Shown in pieces: positions 42,753 to 50,926 of a DNA stretch of 64,000 bases. Position 1 is the stretch's first letter. Each line of letters opens with the position of its first letter. Position numbers and translations under genes: made by a program. Origin of the DNA: CAIQQQ01 sp037445025 (GTDB lineage Bacteria; Pseudomonadota; Alphaproteobacteria; Acetobacterales; Acetobacteraceae); the NCBI GenBank assembly GCA_037445025.1, contig JBBILI010000010.1:1-64000 (forward strand), given 5' to 3'. The notes beneath the pieces were generated by a model. It saw only the letters and a program-made list of their open reading frames with translations. It was not told the origin of the DNA and did not search any database.

Positions 42753-44369
42753 GTGGAGACGCGCGACTGCGATTTTCTGATTGTCGGTGCGGGGTCGGCC
42801 GGGTGTGTGCTGGCCAACCGGCTGTCGGCCAATCCGGCGCACCGGGTGATTCTGCTGGAGGCCGGCGGGGCGGACAGCGATCCTTTGCTGCATGTGCCGG
42901 GCGCGGTCAGCCGGACGCTGGCCACGCCCGGGGTGAACTGGGGGTATCAGAGCGAGGCCGAGCCGGGGCTGGCGGGGCGGGCGGTGCCGCTGTTTCGCGG
43001 CAAGGTGCTGGGTGGGACCAGCACGCTGAATGGCATGATCTATATCCGTGGCAATGCGCGCGACTATGACGACTGGCGGCAGAAGGGCTGCACGGGGTGG
43101 TCGTATGACGATGTGCTGCCGTATTTCCGCCGGAGTGAGCGCAGCGAGCGCGGCGCGGATGCGTATCACGGAGGCGATGGTCCGCTGGAGGTGACGCGGG
43201 GGCGGCCGGTGACGCCGATCTGCGAGGCGTTTCTGGCGGCGGCCAGGGCGGAGGGGTATCCGGCGCCGGTGGATTTCAACGGGGCGTCACAGGAGGGGTT
43301 CGGGCATTACGACGTGACCATCCATGGCGGGAAGCGCTGGAGCGCGGCGACGGCGTTTCTGAAGCCGGTGATGCATCGGGCGAATCTGGTGGTGCTGACG
43401 CGGGCGGAGGCGACGTCGCTGCTGTTCGAGGACGACCGGGTGGTTGGGGCGGAGGTGCTGCGCGAGGGGCGGCGGCTGCGCGTGAACGCGGCGCGGGAGA
43501 CATTGGTGGCGGGCGGGGTGTTCAACTCGCCGAAGCTGCTGATGCTGTCGGGCATCGGGGCGGGGGCGGATCTGCAGGCGCTGGGGATTCCGGTGCGGGT
43601 GGACCGGGCAACGGTTGGGCGGAATCTGCGGGATCATGTGTCGTATCGGATGAATTTCGCCTGCCGGCTGCCGGTGACGGCGTATGCGCATACGCGGCCG
43701 CTGCGCGGGGCGAAGGCGTTGCTGGATTATGCGCTGCGGCGGCGAGGGATTCTGGCGGGGACGTCGTTTCCGACGGGCGGGTTCATGCGGTCGGATGATG
43801 ATCTGGAGATTCCGGATCTGCAGGTGGGGCTGGCGATGGGGCTGCTGCCCGCTCCCGGCCGGATGTTGCCGTCGCGGGAGGGGTTCACCGTGACCATTCG
43901 ACAGGGGCGGCCGGGAAGTGTTGGCGAGATGCGGCTGCGGTCGGCTGATCCGGGAGCGGCGCCGGTGATCATGCCGCGGTATTTCAGCGATCCCGGCGAT
44001 ATGCCGGTGCTGATGCGCGGCATCAGGCGGTTGCGGCGTGTGTTTGCCCAGCCGGCGATCGCGGGGCTGATCGATCATGAGATAGAGCCGGGGCAGGCGG
44101 TGGTGGATGACGACGCGGCGCTGGAGGCGAGCATTCGGGCGCTGTCGAACACGACGCATCATTTCATCGGGACGTGCCGGATGGGGGCGGATGCGGAGGC
44201 GGTGGTGGATCCGCAGCTGCGGGTGCGCGGTGTGGCGGGGCTACGGGTGATCGATGCGTCGATCATGCCCACCCACATCAACGGCAACACCAACGCGCCC
44301 ACGATGATGATCGCGGAAAAGGGTGCCGATCTGGTGCTGCAAGGTTATACCAGCGGCCTTGATCGATGA
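42753..44369 (+). CDS. GMC-family FAD-dependent oxidoreductase (choline/alcohol dehydrogenase-like)
   Basis: A 538-aa flavoenzyme. The FAD-binding GAGSAG is at 12-17, followed by LLEAGG near residue 30, GKVLGGTSTLNGMIYIRGN (GMC signature 1), and GVFNSPKLLMLSGIG (signature 2). The C-terminus has the active-site region NTTHHFIGTCRMG and MPTHINGNTNAPTMMIAEKGA. It would oxidise an alcohol group of the pathway intermediate. The start is GTG 42753, 5 bp after the upstream stop. The last residues (YTSGLDR) and the stop codon are encoded by the first arm of the 127-bp repeat, so the repeat has supplied the gene's end. Confidence 0.9.
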   Translation: METRDCDFLIVGAGSAGCVLANRLSANPAHRVILLEAGGADSDPLLHVPGAVSRTLATPGVNWGYQSEAEPGLAGRAVPLFRGKVLGGTSTLNGMIYIRGNARDYDDWRQKGCTGWSYDDVLPYFRRSERSERGADAYHGGDGPLEVTRGRPVTPICEAFLAAARAEGYPAPVDFNGASQEGFGHYDVTIHGGKRWSAATAFLKPVMHRANLVVLTRAEATSLLFEDDRVVGAEVLREGRRLRVNAARETLVAGGVFNSPKLLMLSGIGAGADLQALGIPVRVDRATVGRNLRDHVSYRMNFACRLPVTAYAHTRPLRGAKALLDYALRRRGILAGTSFPTGGFMRSDDDLEIPDLQVGLAMGLLPAPGRMLPSREGFTVTIRQGRPGSVGEMRLRSADPGAAPVIMPRYFSDPGDMPVLMRGIRRLRRVFAQPAIAGLIDHEIEPGQAVVDDDAALEASIRALSNTTHHFIGTCRMGADAEAVVDPQLRVRGVAGLRVIDASIMPTHINGNTNAPTMMIAEKGADLVLQGYTSGLDR

Positions 44370-44473
44370 CTCTTCCATCGATCAAGGCCGTTGGTATCGC
44401 GCGCCGGGTTGGCCGGCGGCGGCGCGCCAAACCAAGACAGATACCAACGGTCATGCTTCATGACCGTTGGTAT
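44347..44473. repeat. 127-bp three-hairpin repeat, copy B
   Basis: Same length and organisation as copy A at 15677-15803: 22-bp arms 44347-44368 and 44376-44397 (one G-T wobble), a GCGCGCC/GGCGCGC middle hairpin, and 14-bp arms 44441-44454 and 44460-44473. About 120 of 127 positions agree, and several of the changes fall in the loops or the middle. It overlaps the final codons of the GMC oxidoreductase gene. Confidence 0.85.
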
Positions 44474-44487
44474 TAAACGTTTTTTTG

Positions 44488-44534
44488 CTTCTTTTATTTC
44501 AAGAAAAGAAGTTCTTTCTTTGAAAAGAAAGAAC
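44488..44534. terminator. compact two-hairpin terminator repeat (family T)
   Basis: Hairpin A-like CTTCTTTT...AAAAGAAG (44488-44511) is followed at once by GTTCTTTCTTT/AAAGAAAGAAC (44511-44534, perfect 11 bp), without the usual 70-bp spacer. It lies between the convergent GMC and MFS genes; the MFS stop codon (44494) is inside hairpin A. Confidence 0.7.
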
Positions 44535-45753
44535 CAAAGAAACTTTCATTCGTTTGGCTGACCATCAGCATTGTCTGCACCGTGGCGGTGAGGGCGAGCT
44601 GGGCGGCGGCGATCAGGAAGGGGACCTGCCAGCCCCACAGCGGGACGGCGGCGGCGAACAGGGTGGGGCCGGCGACATAGCCGAGGAAGACGACCAGGTT
44701 CGAGCCGGACGTGGCGTCGGTCAGGTTGGCGGATGTGGCGCGGTTGGCGATCTCGGCCATGTAGATGCCGTTCCAGGAACAGCCGAAGAAGCCGGCGGCG
44801 CCGGCGGTCAGGGCGGTCAGGGCCAGCGGCGGGTGCATCGGCACCAGCGCGTAGGCGGTGACGCAGCCGGCGGCGATGAAGGCCTGGACGGTGAGGTTGG
44901 CGGCGGGGTTGCACGTGCGGTCGGCGAGATGGCCTAGGAAGATGCGGGCGAACACCCCTGCCCCCTGCATGCAGGCATAGGCGAGGCCGGCCTCGGCCAG
45001 GCTCAGGCCGGTCTGGGTGAGGTAGGTGACGGAGAAGCTGAACAGCACGCCCTGCACGAGGGCGAAGCTGAGGCCGAGGCCGGTGACGGTGATCATCACG
45101 GGGTCGGTGGTGAGGGCACGCAGCGGGGTGAGCGCGTTGGACAGGGAGAAGATGGCCCGCGGGTGGATGGAGCGGGTGGAGTCACGTTCCTCGTCCATCA
45201 TCCGGCGCAGGGGGGAGATGGCGCAGGCGGAGGCGAGGCCGACGCCCACGGCCAGAAGCAGGGCGGGCGGCCAGCCGTAGCGGACGGCGAAGGGGGCCAC
45301 GATCAGGCCGGCCAGGGCGCCGCCGGCGGGGGCGCCGGCCTGCTTGATGGAGAAGATCAAGGTGCGATGCGCCGGTGGGGCGGTGCGGGCGAGGATGCGG
45401 CTGCCGGAGGGGGGCGTGGGGCCGTAGCCGAGGCCGAGCAGCAGGGCGGCCAGGACCAGGGCGGGCCAATAGCCGGTGGCGGCGATGGCCATGGCGGCGA
45501 CGGCCAGAAGGGCGCCCATCTGCAGGCTGCGGACGGGGCCGAGGCGGGCGAGGATCGGTGAGCCGAAGGCGAGAAACAGGCAGGAGCCGAACGAGGTCAG
45601 CGAGGAGAGGTTGCCGATCCGCTCCGGGGCCATGCCGGTGCTGCGGGTCAGCAGCGGGGCCACCACCGGCAGGCATTGGCCCATGAAGGAGGAGGCGGAC
45701 TGGGCCAGCAAGGTGGCGGACAGGGCGAGCAGCCAGTCGGGAATTCGTTTCAC
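44494..45753 (-). CDS. MFS transporter (12-TM, Pro/organic-acid permease-like)
   Basis: A 419-aa inner-membrane protein with about 12 hydrophobic segments. GLGYGPTPPSGSRILA and the central basic/acidic loop MMDEERDSTRS divide the two halves. The last about 14 residues (SFFSKKELLFLK) are translated repeat sequence, so the ancestral C-terminus was probably shorter. It follows the amidohydrolase by 42 bp on the same strand, so it probably imports that enzyme's substrate or exports its product. Confidence 0.85.
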   Translation of the reverse strand: MKRIPDWLLALSATLLAQSASSFMGQCLPVVAPLLTRSTGMAPERIGNLSSLTSFGSCLFLAFGSPILARLGPVRSLQMGALLAVAAMAIAATGYWPALVLAALLLGLGYGPTPPSGSRILARTAPPAHRTLIFSIKQAGAPAGGALAGLIVAPFAVRYGWPPALLLAVGVGLASACAISPLRRMMDEERDSTRSIHPRAIFSLSNALTPLRALTTDPVMITVTGLGLSFALVQGVLFSFSVTYLTQTGLSLAEAGLAYACMQGAGVFARIFLGHLADRTCNPAANLTVQAFIAAGCVTAYALVPMHPPLALTALTAGAAGFFGCSWNGIYMAEIANRATSANLTDATSGSNLVVFLGYVAGPTLFAAAVPLWGWQVPFLIAAAQLALTATVQTMLMVSQTNESFFGSFFSKKELLFLK

Positions 45754-45795
45754 TGCGGCACGCTCGGACGTTGGGGCTGTGGCGTCAACCTTGGG

Positions 45796-47331
45796 TCATC
45801 TGGTGGCGCCGTCGAGGAAGCGTTCGAGGCCGATCTCGACCTTGGCAACCTTGGCGTTGGCTTGCAGCAGATAGGGGGTGACTTCGGCGGCGGCGGCGGC
45901 GACGGCTGCGAAGTCCTGCCTGAAGGCGGGCATCAGCCCGGCGAGCTCGGCGCGAAGGGCTGCTTCGTCGATGGTGGTGATGCGGCGGTTGTGCAGGAGG
46001 ATGCGGCCGTCGACGATGACGGTCTCGACACCGCGGCCGGTTTCGCTGAACACCAGCTGGCGGGTGGCGTTGTTGAAGGGCTGGTAGGCCATGTCCGAAA
46101 GGTCGATCAGCATCAGGTCGGCCTTCAGGCCGGGGCGGAGCTGACCTGTGACGCCTTCGAGGCCCACGGCGCGGGCGCCGCCGGTTGTGGCGGCGCGGAT
46201 GGCGTCGGCGGCGCGGATCTGGGTGGGCTGGGGTTCGGCGACGGCTGCGAGCAGGCAGAAGGCCTTCATGGCCTGGAAGATGTTCTGGCAGTCGCCGCAG
46301 CTGGTGTTGTCGCAGCCGAGCGCGATGTTGACGCCTTCGCAGGCGAGCGCGCGCATGGGGGCGATGCCGGATTTCAGCTTCATGTTGCTGACCGGGTTGT
46401 GGGCGACGCTGCTGCCGCGCCGGGCGAGCAGGCCGATTTCGTCGGGCTTGATCCAGACGCAATGGGCGAGCGTGGTGCGGGGCAGCAGCAGGCCGACCTC
46501 GTCGAGAAAGCGGATCATGGAGCCGCCCTGGGCGGGGTAGATGGCGCGGGCCTTGGCGGTCTGGGCGCGGGTTTCATAGACATGGGTGAACACCGGCAGA
46601 TCGCGCCTGCGGGCGATGTCGGCCACGCCTTCGAGCATGGTGCGCGAGCAGCGCTGCGGGCCGGAGGGGCTGAGGCCCCAGGTGATGCGGCTGGGCAGGT
46701 CGGACCTGCGGTCGAGCTGGTGTTCGACGAAGGCGAGGTCGGGCAGCGGGTCGCGGTCGCCGCCGGTGAGGCTGTTCTGGAGGTGGGGCGGCAGGTCGGG
46801 CGGGAGGAAGGGGGCGATGTCGAGCGCGCCGATGTCGCGCAGGGCGATGGAGAAGACGACGCGGATGCCGATTTCGGCGTAGGCGGCGAGGATGGTGTCG
46901 AGCGTTGCTTCGTCCTGGGGGAACAGGGTGTAGAAGTCCTGCACGGTGGTGATGCCGTTGCGCAGGCATTCGATGGCGCCGAGCAGGACGCGCAGGCGCA
47001 GCTCGGCCTGGCTGCGCGGGGGGTAGGCGGTGGGCATGGAGTGCAGCGCCCAGATGTCGAACGGCATGTCCTCGAGCAGGCCTTTGGCCAGCGCGTCGTG
47101 CGAGTGGTAGTGGGCGTTGACGAAGCCGGGGACGATCATGCGGCCGGTGGCGTCGAGGGTCTCGATGCCGGTTTGGGTCTGCAGATGGTCGAGCGCCCTG
47201 CCCGGCTCGGCGATGACGGCGATGCTGTCGCCTTCGATGAGGATGTCGCGGGGCTGCGGGGGATCGCCTGGCGCTTTGGCGTCGAACAGGAGGCCGCCGG
47301 TGATGAGCAGGCGGGTGGGGGATGGGGTCAT
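45796..47331 (-). CDS. amidohydrolase, Atz/Trz (cytosine deaminase-like) family
   Basis: A 511-aa metal-dependent deaminase or dechlorinase-type hydrolase. Metal ligands are recognisable as His74 and His76 (NAHYHSHD), His250 (VFTHVYE) and Asp341 (GCDNTSCGD), with His290 (TLAHC) as the usual additional active-site residue. GFVNAHYH and HNPVSNMKL are family hallmarks of TrzN/AtzA and guanine/adenosine deaminase relatives. Likely substrate: an amino-substituted heterocycle or a guanidino/amidine-containing compound. It is co-directional with the MFS permease and divergent from the DHA2 exporter at 47471. Confidence 0.87.
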   Translation of the reverse strand: MTPSPTRLLITGGLLFDAKAPGDPPQPRDILIEGDSIAVIAEPGRALDHLQTQTGIETLDATGRMIVPGFVNAHYHSHDALAKGLLEDMPFDIWALHSMPTAYPPRSQAELRLRVLLGAIECLRNGITTVQDFYTLFPQDEATLDTILAAYAEIGIRVVFSIALRDIGALDIAPFLPPDLPPHLQNSLTGGDRDPLPDLAFVEHQLDRRSDLPSRITWGLSPSGPQRCSRTMLEGVADIARRRDLPVFTHVYETRAQTAKARAIYPAQGGSMIRFLDEVGLLLPRTTLAHCVWIKPDEIGLLARRGSSVAHNPVSNMKLKSGIAPMRALACEGVNIALGCDNTSCGDCQNIFQAMKAFCLLAAVAEPQPTQIRAADAIRAATTGGARAVGLEGVTGQLRPGLKADLMLIDLSDMAYQPFNNATRQLVFSETGRGVETVIVDGRILLHNRRITTIDEAALRAELAGLMPAFRQDFAAVAAAAAEVTPYLLQANAKVAKVEIGLERFLDGATR

Positions 47332-47470
47332 GGCCTGTCCTTCGGCGTGCGGTGGCTGTGCTGTGGGTCGGTCATGTCGCTGGCGGCGTCAAGGGGTTTG
47401 GCGGGATGGGCTCTTGACCCCGGGCGTGGGAGCGTTCACCGACGCTGGGGTTTTCGTGTGAGATGATTTC

Positions 47471-48847
47471 ATGAGCCGTCTTGCCCTGCTCGTCGCGAGC
47501 GCGTTTTTCATGGAGTATCTCGACGGCTCGATCATTGCGACGGCATTGCCGCGGATGGCGGTTTCGCTGGGCAGCACGGCGGTGGATCTGCATATCGGGA
47601 TTTCCGCGTATCTGCTGGCGGTGGCGGTGTTCATTCTGCCGGGGGGCTGGGCGAGCGAGCGGTTCGGCGGGCGGGTGGTGTTCACCAGTGCGATGGCGGT
47701 GTTCGTGCTGGGTTCGGTGCTGTGCGGGCTGGCGCAGTCGGTGACGGGGTTTGTGGCGGCGCGGGTGCTGCAGGGGATTGGCGGGGCGATGATGGTGCCG
47801 GTGGGGCGGCTGATCGTGCTGCGGACCACGGAGAAGGCGGATCTGTTGCGGGCGATTGCGTTGCTGACCTGGCCGGCGCTGACGGCGCCGCTGCTGGGGC
47901 CGCCGTTGGGGGGGCTGATTGCGGAGCAGGCTTCGTGGCGCTGGATCTTTTTCATCAATCTGCCGTTGGGGTGTGTGGGCATTGCGATGGCGCTGTGGCT
48001 GGTGCCGGCGGCTGCGGGGACAGTGCGGCGGGGGTTTGATGGGGTTGGGTTCGGGCTTGCCTCGGTGTGTCTGCTGTGTGGGACGATCGGGCTGGATCGT
48101 CTGGGGGATGGCTTGTCTTTTTTGAAATGGGTTTTTGGGTTGTTGGCGGTGGCGGTGGTTTCGGGGGGGTGGTTTGCCTCTCATATCCGGCGGGCGCCGC
48201 ATCCGTTGGTGAATCCGGCGAATTTTGGGATTGCGACGTTTCGGATGGTGATGGTGGGCGGGTCGGCGATGCGCATTCTGATCAGTGCGATGCCGTTTCT
48301 GCTGCCGTTGTTCTTCCAGCTGGGGTTTGGGCTGGATGCGTTTCATGCGGGGCTGACGGTGCTGGCGTTGTTTGCGGGGAACATTGCGATCAAGCCGTTG
48401 ACGTCGCCGATTCTGCGGCGGTTTGGGTTTCGCGGGGTTCTGGTGGGGAACGGGTTGTTGCAGGCGGCGACGATGTTTGGGTGTGCGTTGGTTTCGCCTG
48501 GGACGGCTTCGTGGGTGTTGTGGGGGTTGCTGGTGGTTTCGGGGGCTTCGCGTTCGTTGCAGTTCACGGCGACGTCGTCGTTGGCGTTTGCGGATGTGCC
48601 GCAGGCGGCGATGGGGTCGGCGAACACGTTGTTCAGTGTGGCGACGCAGTTGTCGTTTGGGTTGGGGGTTGCGTTGGGGGCGGTGATTCTGCAGGGGCTG
48701 GGGGTTGTTCTGGGGGTTGGGGGGGGTCCGACGTTGGTGGTGTTTCAGGGCGGGTTTGTGGTGTTGGGGGTTTTGATGGTTGGGGTTGCGGTTTCCGCCT
48801 TGGGGCTTGCCCGGGGTGCGGGCGACCTGGTGGCGGGTCGGGGCTGA
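47471..48847 (+). CDS. MFS transporter, DHA2 family exporter
   Basis: A 458-aa inner-membrane exporter. The N-terminal MEYLDGSIIATALPRMA is the DHA2 hallmark; GGWASERFGGRVVF is motif A and APLLGPPLGGLIAEQASWRWIFFINLP contains motif C. About 14 hydrophobic segments are visible. The second half of the gene is strikingly rich in G and T on the coding strand, with TTG, GTT and GGG codons replacing the CTG, GTC/GTG and GGC of its neighbours. This may be a replication-strand bias or a sign of transfer. It is followed by a terminator hairpin. Confidence 0.86.
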   Translation: MSRLALLVASAFFMEYLDGSIIATALPRMAVSLGSTAVDLHIGISAYLLAVAVFILPGGWASERFGGRVVFTSAMAVFVLGSVLCGLAQSVTGFVAARVLQGIGGAMMVPVGRLIVLRTTEKADLLRAIALLTWPALTAPLLGPPLGGLIAEQASWRWIFFINLPLGCVGIAMALWLVPAAAGTVRRGFDGVGFGLASVCLLCGTIGLDRLGDGLSFLKWVFGLLAVAVVSGGWFASHIRRAPHPLVNPANFGIATFRMVMVGGSAMRILISAMPFLLPLFFQLGFGLDAFHAGLTVLALFAGNIAIKPLTSPILRRFGFRGVLVGNGLLQAATMFGCALVSPGTASWVLWGLLVVSGASRSLQFTATSSLAFADVPQAAMGSANTLFSVATQLSFGLGVALGAVILQGLGVVLGVGGGPTLVVFQGGFVVLGVLMVGVAVSALGLARGAGDLVAGRG

Positions 48848-48886
48848 CGGGCTTTGCCGGCGGCGCCAGGGAATAAAAGTTTTTTG

Positions 48887-48938
48887 GTTCTTTTTTTCAA
48901 AAAAGAACTGCTTGCTTTCGGTTTCATCAGACCGAAAG
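48887..48938 (+). terminator. terminator: family T hairpin B plus a second hairpin
   Basis: GTTCTTTTTT/AAAAAAGAAC (48887-48908) is followed 6 bp later by CTTTCGGT/ACCGAAAG with an 8-nt loop (48915-48938). It lies 40 bp after the DHA2 exporter stop. Hairpin A of the family is absent. Confidence 0.68.
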
Positions 48939-49074
48939 TCCATGTTTTATTGTTGATTTCTGAGTGATGTTTGGCTGAATCTCCCCCTATTTGCTGGCAA
49001 AGTGGAAATCAGCAGCGCGCTATGGGATTTTACGTAATTGCATTGAATGGACGATCCGTGTTCTTCTTTTGTTC

Positions 49075-49746
49075 ATGATCTTCCCCGCCCCCCTCACCGT
49101 TGCCGACCGCCTCGCCCGCGTCCTTGACGGGTTGTGCCAGGCCGTCGCGGCGCGGAGTTTTCGGCAGGCGATGGCGACAACGATGATTCTGCTGGTCTGG
49201 GGGCGGGTGCGGCGGGTTGAACGGCAGCTTCAGGACCTGCTGGCGCGGTTCGCGCAGGGGCGGCTGGTGGTTCGGACCTCGCTGCGGATGGGCGGATGCG
49301 GGGGGAGCCGTCGGGGCATCCCGAACAGGCTGCCGCGCGGCTTTGGGTGGCTGCTGCCGTTGGTGCCGTATCAGGCGGCGGGGTTTGCCAGTCAGTTGCA
49401 GGGGGTGCTGGCCGAGCCGGAGATGGTGGCGCTGCTGGCGGCGGCGCCGCAGGCGCGGCGGGTGATGGCGCCGTTGTGTCGGATGTTGGGGATTGCTTTG
49501 GCGCCGGTTGCGCCTGGTGGAGGGCCGGCTGCTCCGGAGGGGGTGGAGGCTTCGGGCGGGCGGCGGGTCGGGGCGGGGTGGTTGGAGCGGTCCGGCGGGA
49601 GGCTTCGGGGGAGGAGGGAGAGGTTCCCTGCCCTGTTGGAGCAGGGCCGGCTTTGGAGTCGGGGGGCGATGGGGTTTGGCGGCCGGGGTGATCTTGTCCC
49701 CGTCGTGGTTTGGTTTTTCGGGTTGGGGCGGAATTCATCCGCCTGA
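49075..49746 (+). CDS. conserved hypothetical protein (Acetobacteraceae-type)
   Basis: A 223-aa protein. The core LARVLDGLCQAVAARSFRQAM...MILLVWGRVRRV, then LPRGFGWLLPLVPYQAAGFASQLQGVLAEPEM and APQARRVMAPLCRMLG, matches what I remember of a hypothetical family common in Acetobacteraceae, with a variable Pro/Arg/Gly-rich tail. No signal or clear membrane domain is seen, and no function is known. ATG 49075 (MIFPAPLTV) is chosen as the family-like start; the frame is open further upstream to 48991. Coding-strand composition is G-rich like the preceding gene. Confidence 0.65.
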   Translation: MIFPAPLTVADRLARVLDGLCQAVAARSFRQAMATTMILLVWGRVRRVERQLQDLLARFAQGRLVVRTSLRMGGCGGSRRGIPNRLPRGFGWLLPLVPYQAAGFASQLQGVLAEPEMVALLAAAPQARRVMAPLCRMLGIALAPVAPGGGPAAPEGVEASGGRRVGAGWLERSGGRLRGRRERFPALLEQGRLWSRGAMGFGGRGDLVPVVVWFFGLGRNSSA

Positions 49747-49767
49747 CGGGTTCACGAAAACGGCTCT

Positions 49768-49799
49768 GCAGAACTGCCCTTGTATAAGGGCGGGTCTGC
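49768..49799. terminator. stem-loop between the hypothetical gene and rpmJ
   Basis: GCCCTT/AAGGGC with a GTAT loop, extended by GCAGA/TCTGC across a 3-nt internal loop, 21 bp after the hypothetical stop. A second hairpin AGGGGAA/TTCCCCT at 49834-49852 lies 9 bp downstream of the rpmJ stop and probably terminates that gene. Confidence 0.55.
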
Positions 49800-49861
49800 G
49801 GAGCTTGGATCGGTTCGGTGTGTGACGCCTGGGAGGGGAATGAGGTTCCCCTCGCCGCGGA

Positions 49862-49987
49862 TCAGCCCTGGCGGGCCTTCATGCGGGGGTTCTTCTTGTT
49901 GATGACGTAGACGCGCCCACGGCGGCGCACCACGCGACAGTTCTTGTCACGGAGCTTGGCCGATTTGAGGCTGTTGCGAACTTTCAT
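49862..49987 (-). CDS. rpmJ: 50S ribosomal protein L36, zinc-free (C-minus) type
   Basis: A 41-aa product beginning MKVRNSLKSAKLRDKNCRVV. It carries a single cysteine and no CxxC...CxxxxH zinc ribbon, so it is the C-minus form usual in Alphaproteobacteria. The start is ATG 49987; the in-frame extension to 50053 is not part of this highly conserved protein. Its upstream region contains the 16-bp tandem repeat array at 50051-50150. Confidence 0.96.
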   Translation of the reverse strand: MKVRNSLKSAKLRDKNCRVVRRRGRVYVINKKNPRMKARQG

Positions 49988-50050
49988 GGGATTGGGCCTT
50001 GCATACGCCGAACGAGAGGCGCGGGGGATAGAGGCAGGGGGGGGTTCTGT

Positions 50051-50150
50051 CAAGCTACAGGGTTGGCAAGCTACAGGGTTGGCAAGCTACAGGGTTGGCA
50101 AGCTACAGGGTTGGCAAGCTACAGGGTTGGCAAGCTGCAGGGTTGGCAAG
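50051..50150. repeat. 16-bp tandem repeat array (six units plus a fragment)
   Basis: The unit CAAGCTACAGGGTTGG starts at 50051, 50067, 50083, 50099, 50115 and 50131 (the last with one change, A to G). A truncated seventh start follows at 50147. The array sits 64 bp upstream of rpmJ and 90 bp upstream of the divergent gene at 50241. Spacing without unique spacers excludes a CRISPR. Confidence 0.9.
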
Positions 50151-50240
50151 CTTTCGCGCTGGTAGCGGCTGCGTGGGACGGGGGGTCGGTTGACGTGTCG
50201 GCGTGCAGGGGCGATGTCGGGCGTGTCAGAGGAGAGCGAG

Positions 50241-50675
50241 ATGATGTCAGCCACCCAGAAGCCGGCGCAGAACGGGGTCGCCTTCACCTGGACGGCGTTT
50301 CTGGTGATGTGCTTTGCGGTGGTGGGGCTGGTGGGTGTGTTCGGCACCTTCGCCTCAGCCCTGCCGCTGCGGCGCGAGCTGGCGCGGGAGGCGACGCTGG
50401 ATGCGGCGCTGGTGGCGCTGCGGGCGCCCGATTCGGCGCAGGCGCTGGCGGCGCTGAAGCCGCGGCTCGATGACAGCGCCCCTGCCCTGTTCCCGCTGCC
50501 GGCCGACCCGGTGGCCGCGATCGCGGCCGAGCGTCTGGCGATGCGGGCGCGGTTCATCGCCGAGGCGGAGGCGACACAGTACCGGATGCAGCTGATGGTG
50601 CTGATCGTCACTGTGATGGCGGCGGTGTTCGGCAGCGCCATCCTGGCGTTCGGGCGGCGCGCGCCGGCGCCCTGA
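50241..50675 (+). CDS. small membrane protein with two transmembrane helices
   Basis: A 144-aa product. Membrane helix 1 spans about residues 14-36 (FTWTAFLVMCFAVVGLVGVF) and helix 2 about 116-138 (MQLMVLIVTVMAAVFGSAIL). Between them are about 75 Ala-rich residues, probably periplasmic. AGGAGAG lies before ATG 50241. Function not recognised. Divergent from rpmJ across the tandem repeat array and upstream of the small-gene/dapA-like cluster. Confidence 0.7.
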   Translation: MMSATQKPAQNGVAFTWTAFLVMCFAVVGLVGVFGTFASALPLRRELAREATLDAALVALRAPDSAQALAALKPRLDDSAPALFPLPADPVAAIAAERLAMRARFIAEAEATQYRMQLMVLIVTVMAAVFGSAILAFGRRAPAP

Positions 50676-50788
50676 CGGGACCGGCCTGCGGCACCTATGT
50701 GATCCCTACGCCGGCCGGGCCGGTGCCGCATCGCATCCCTATGGCGGAAGGGCGATTGTCTCCCTCATCACTGTGACGGAGACGTCTT

Positions 50789-50926
50789 ATGACGAGCGCC
50801 CTGTTCATCGCCGCCGACCTCGCGATCGCTGCCCTGGTCATCGTTGTTGCAAGCCCGGAGGACCGGGCCCGGGTGAGCCGCCTCCTGCGGATCGGGCGCG
50901 CGGGTGCGGTGGGCTTCCGCCGATGA
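50789..50926 (+). CDS. 45-aa hypothetical protein
   Basis: A short open frame with a hydrophobic N-terminal half (ALFIAADLAIAALVIVVA) and a basic C-terminal half (RARVSRLLRIGRAG), so possibly a single-pass membrane peptide. GACGGAGAC precedes the ATG, and the stop overlaps the next ATG (ATGA), which supports translation. Low information content; could be only a leader for coupling the next gene. Confidence 0.45.
   Translation: MTSALFIAADLAIAALVIVVASPEDRARVSRLLRIGRAGAVGFRR

Noticed and set aside
47372..48943. 523-aa minus-strand frame opposite the DHA2 exporter
   Set aside because: Made almost entirely of Arg, Pro, His and Gln, typical of antisense of a G/T-rich gene, while the plus frame has clear MFS motifs.
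50051..50150. Short repeat array considered as CRISPR
   Set aside because: Units are directly adjacent without spacers, only 16 bp long, and no cas gene is nearby.
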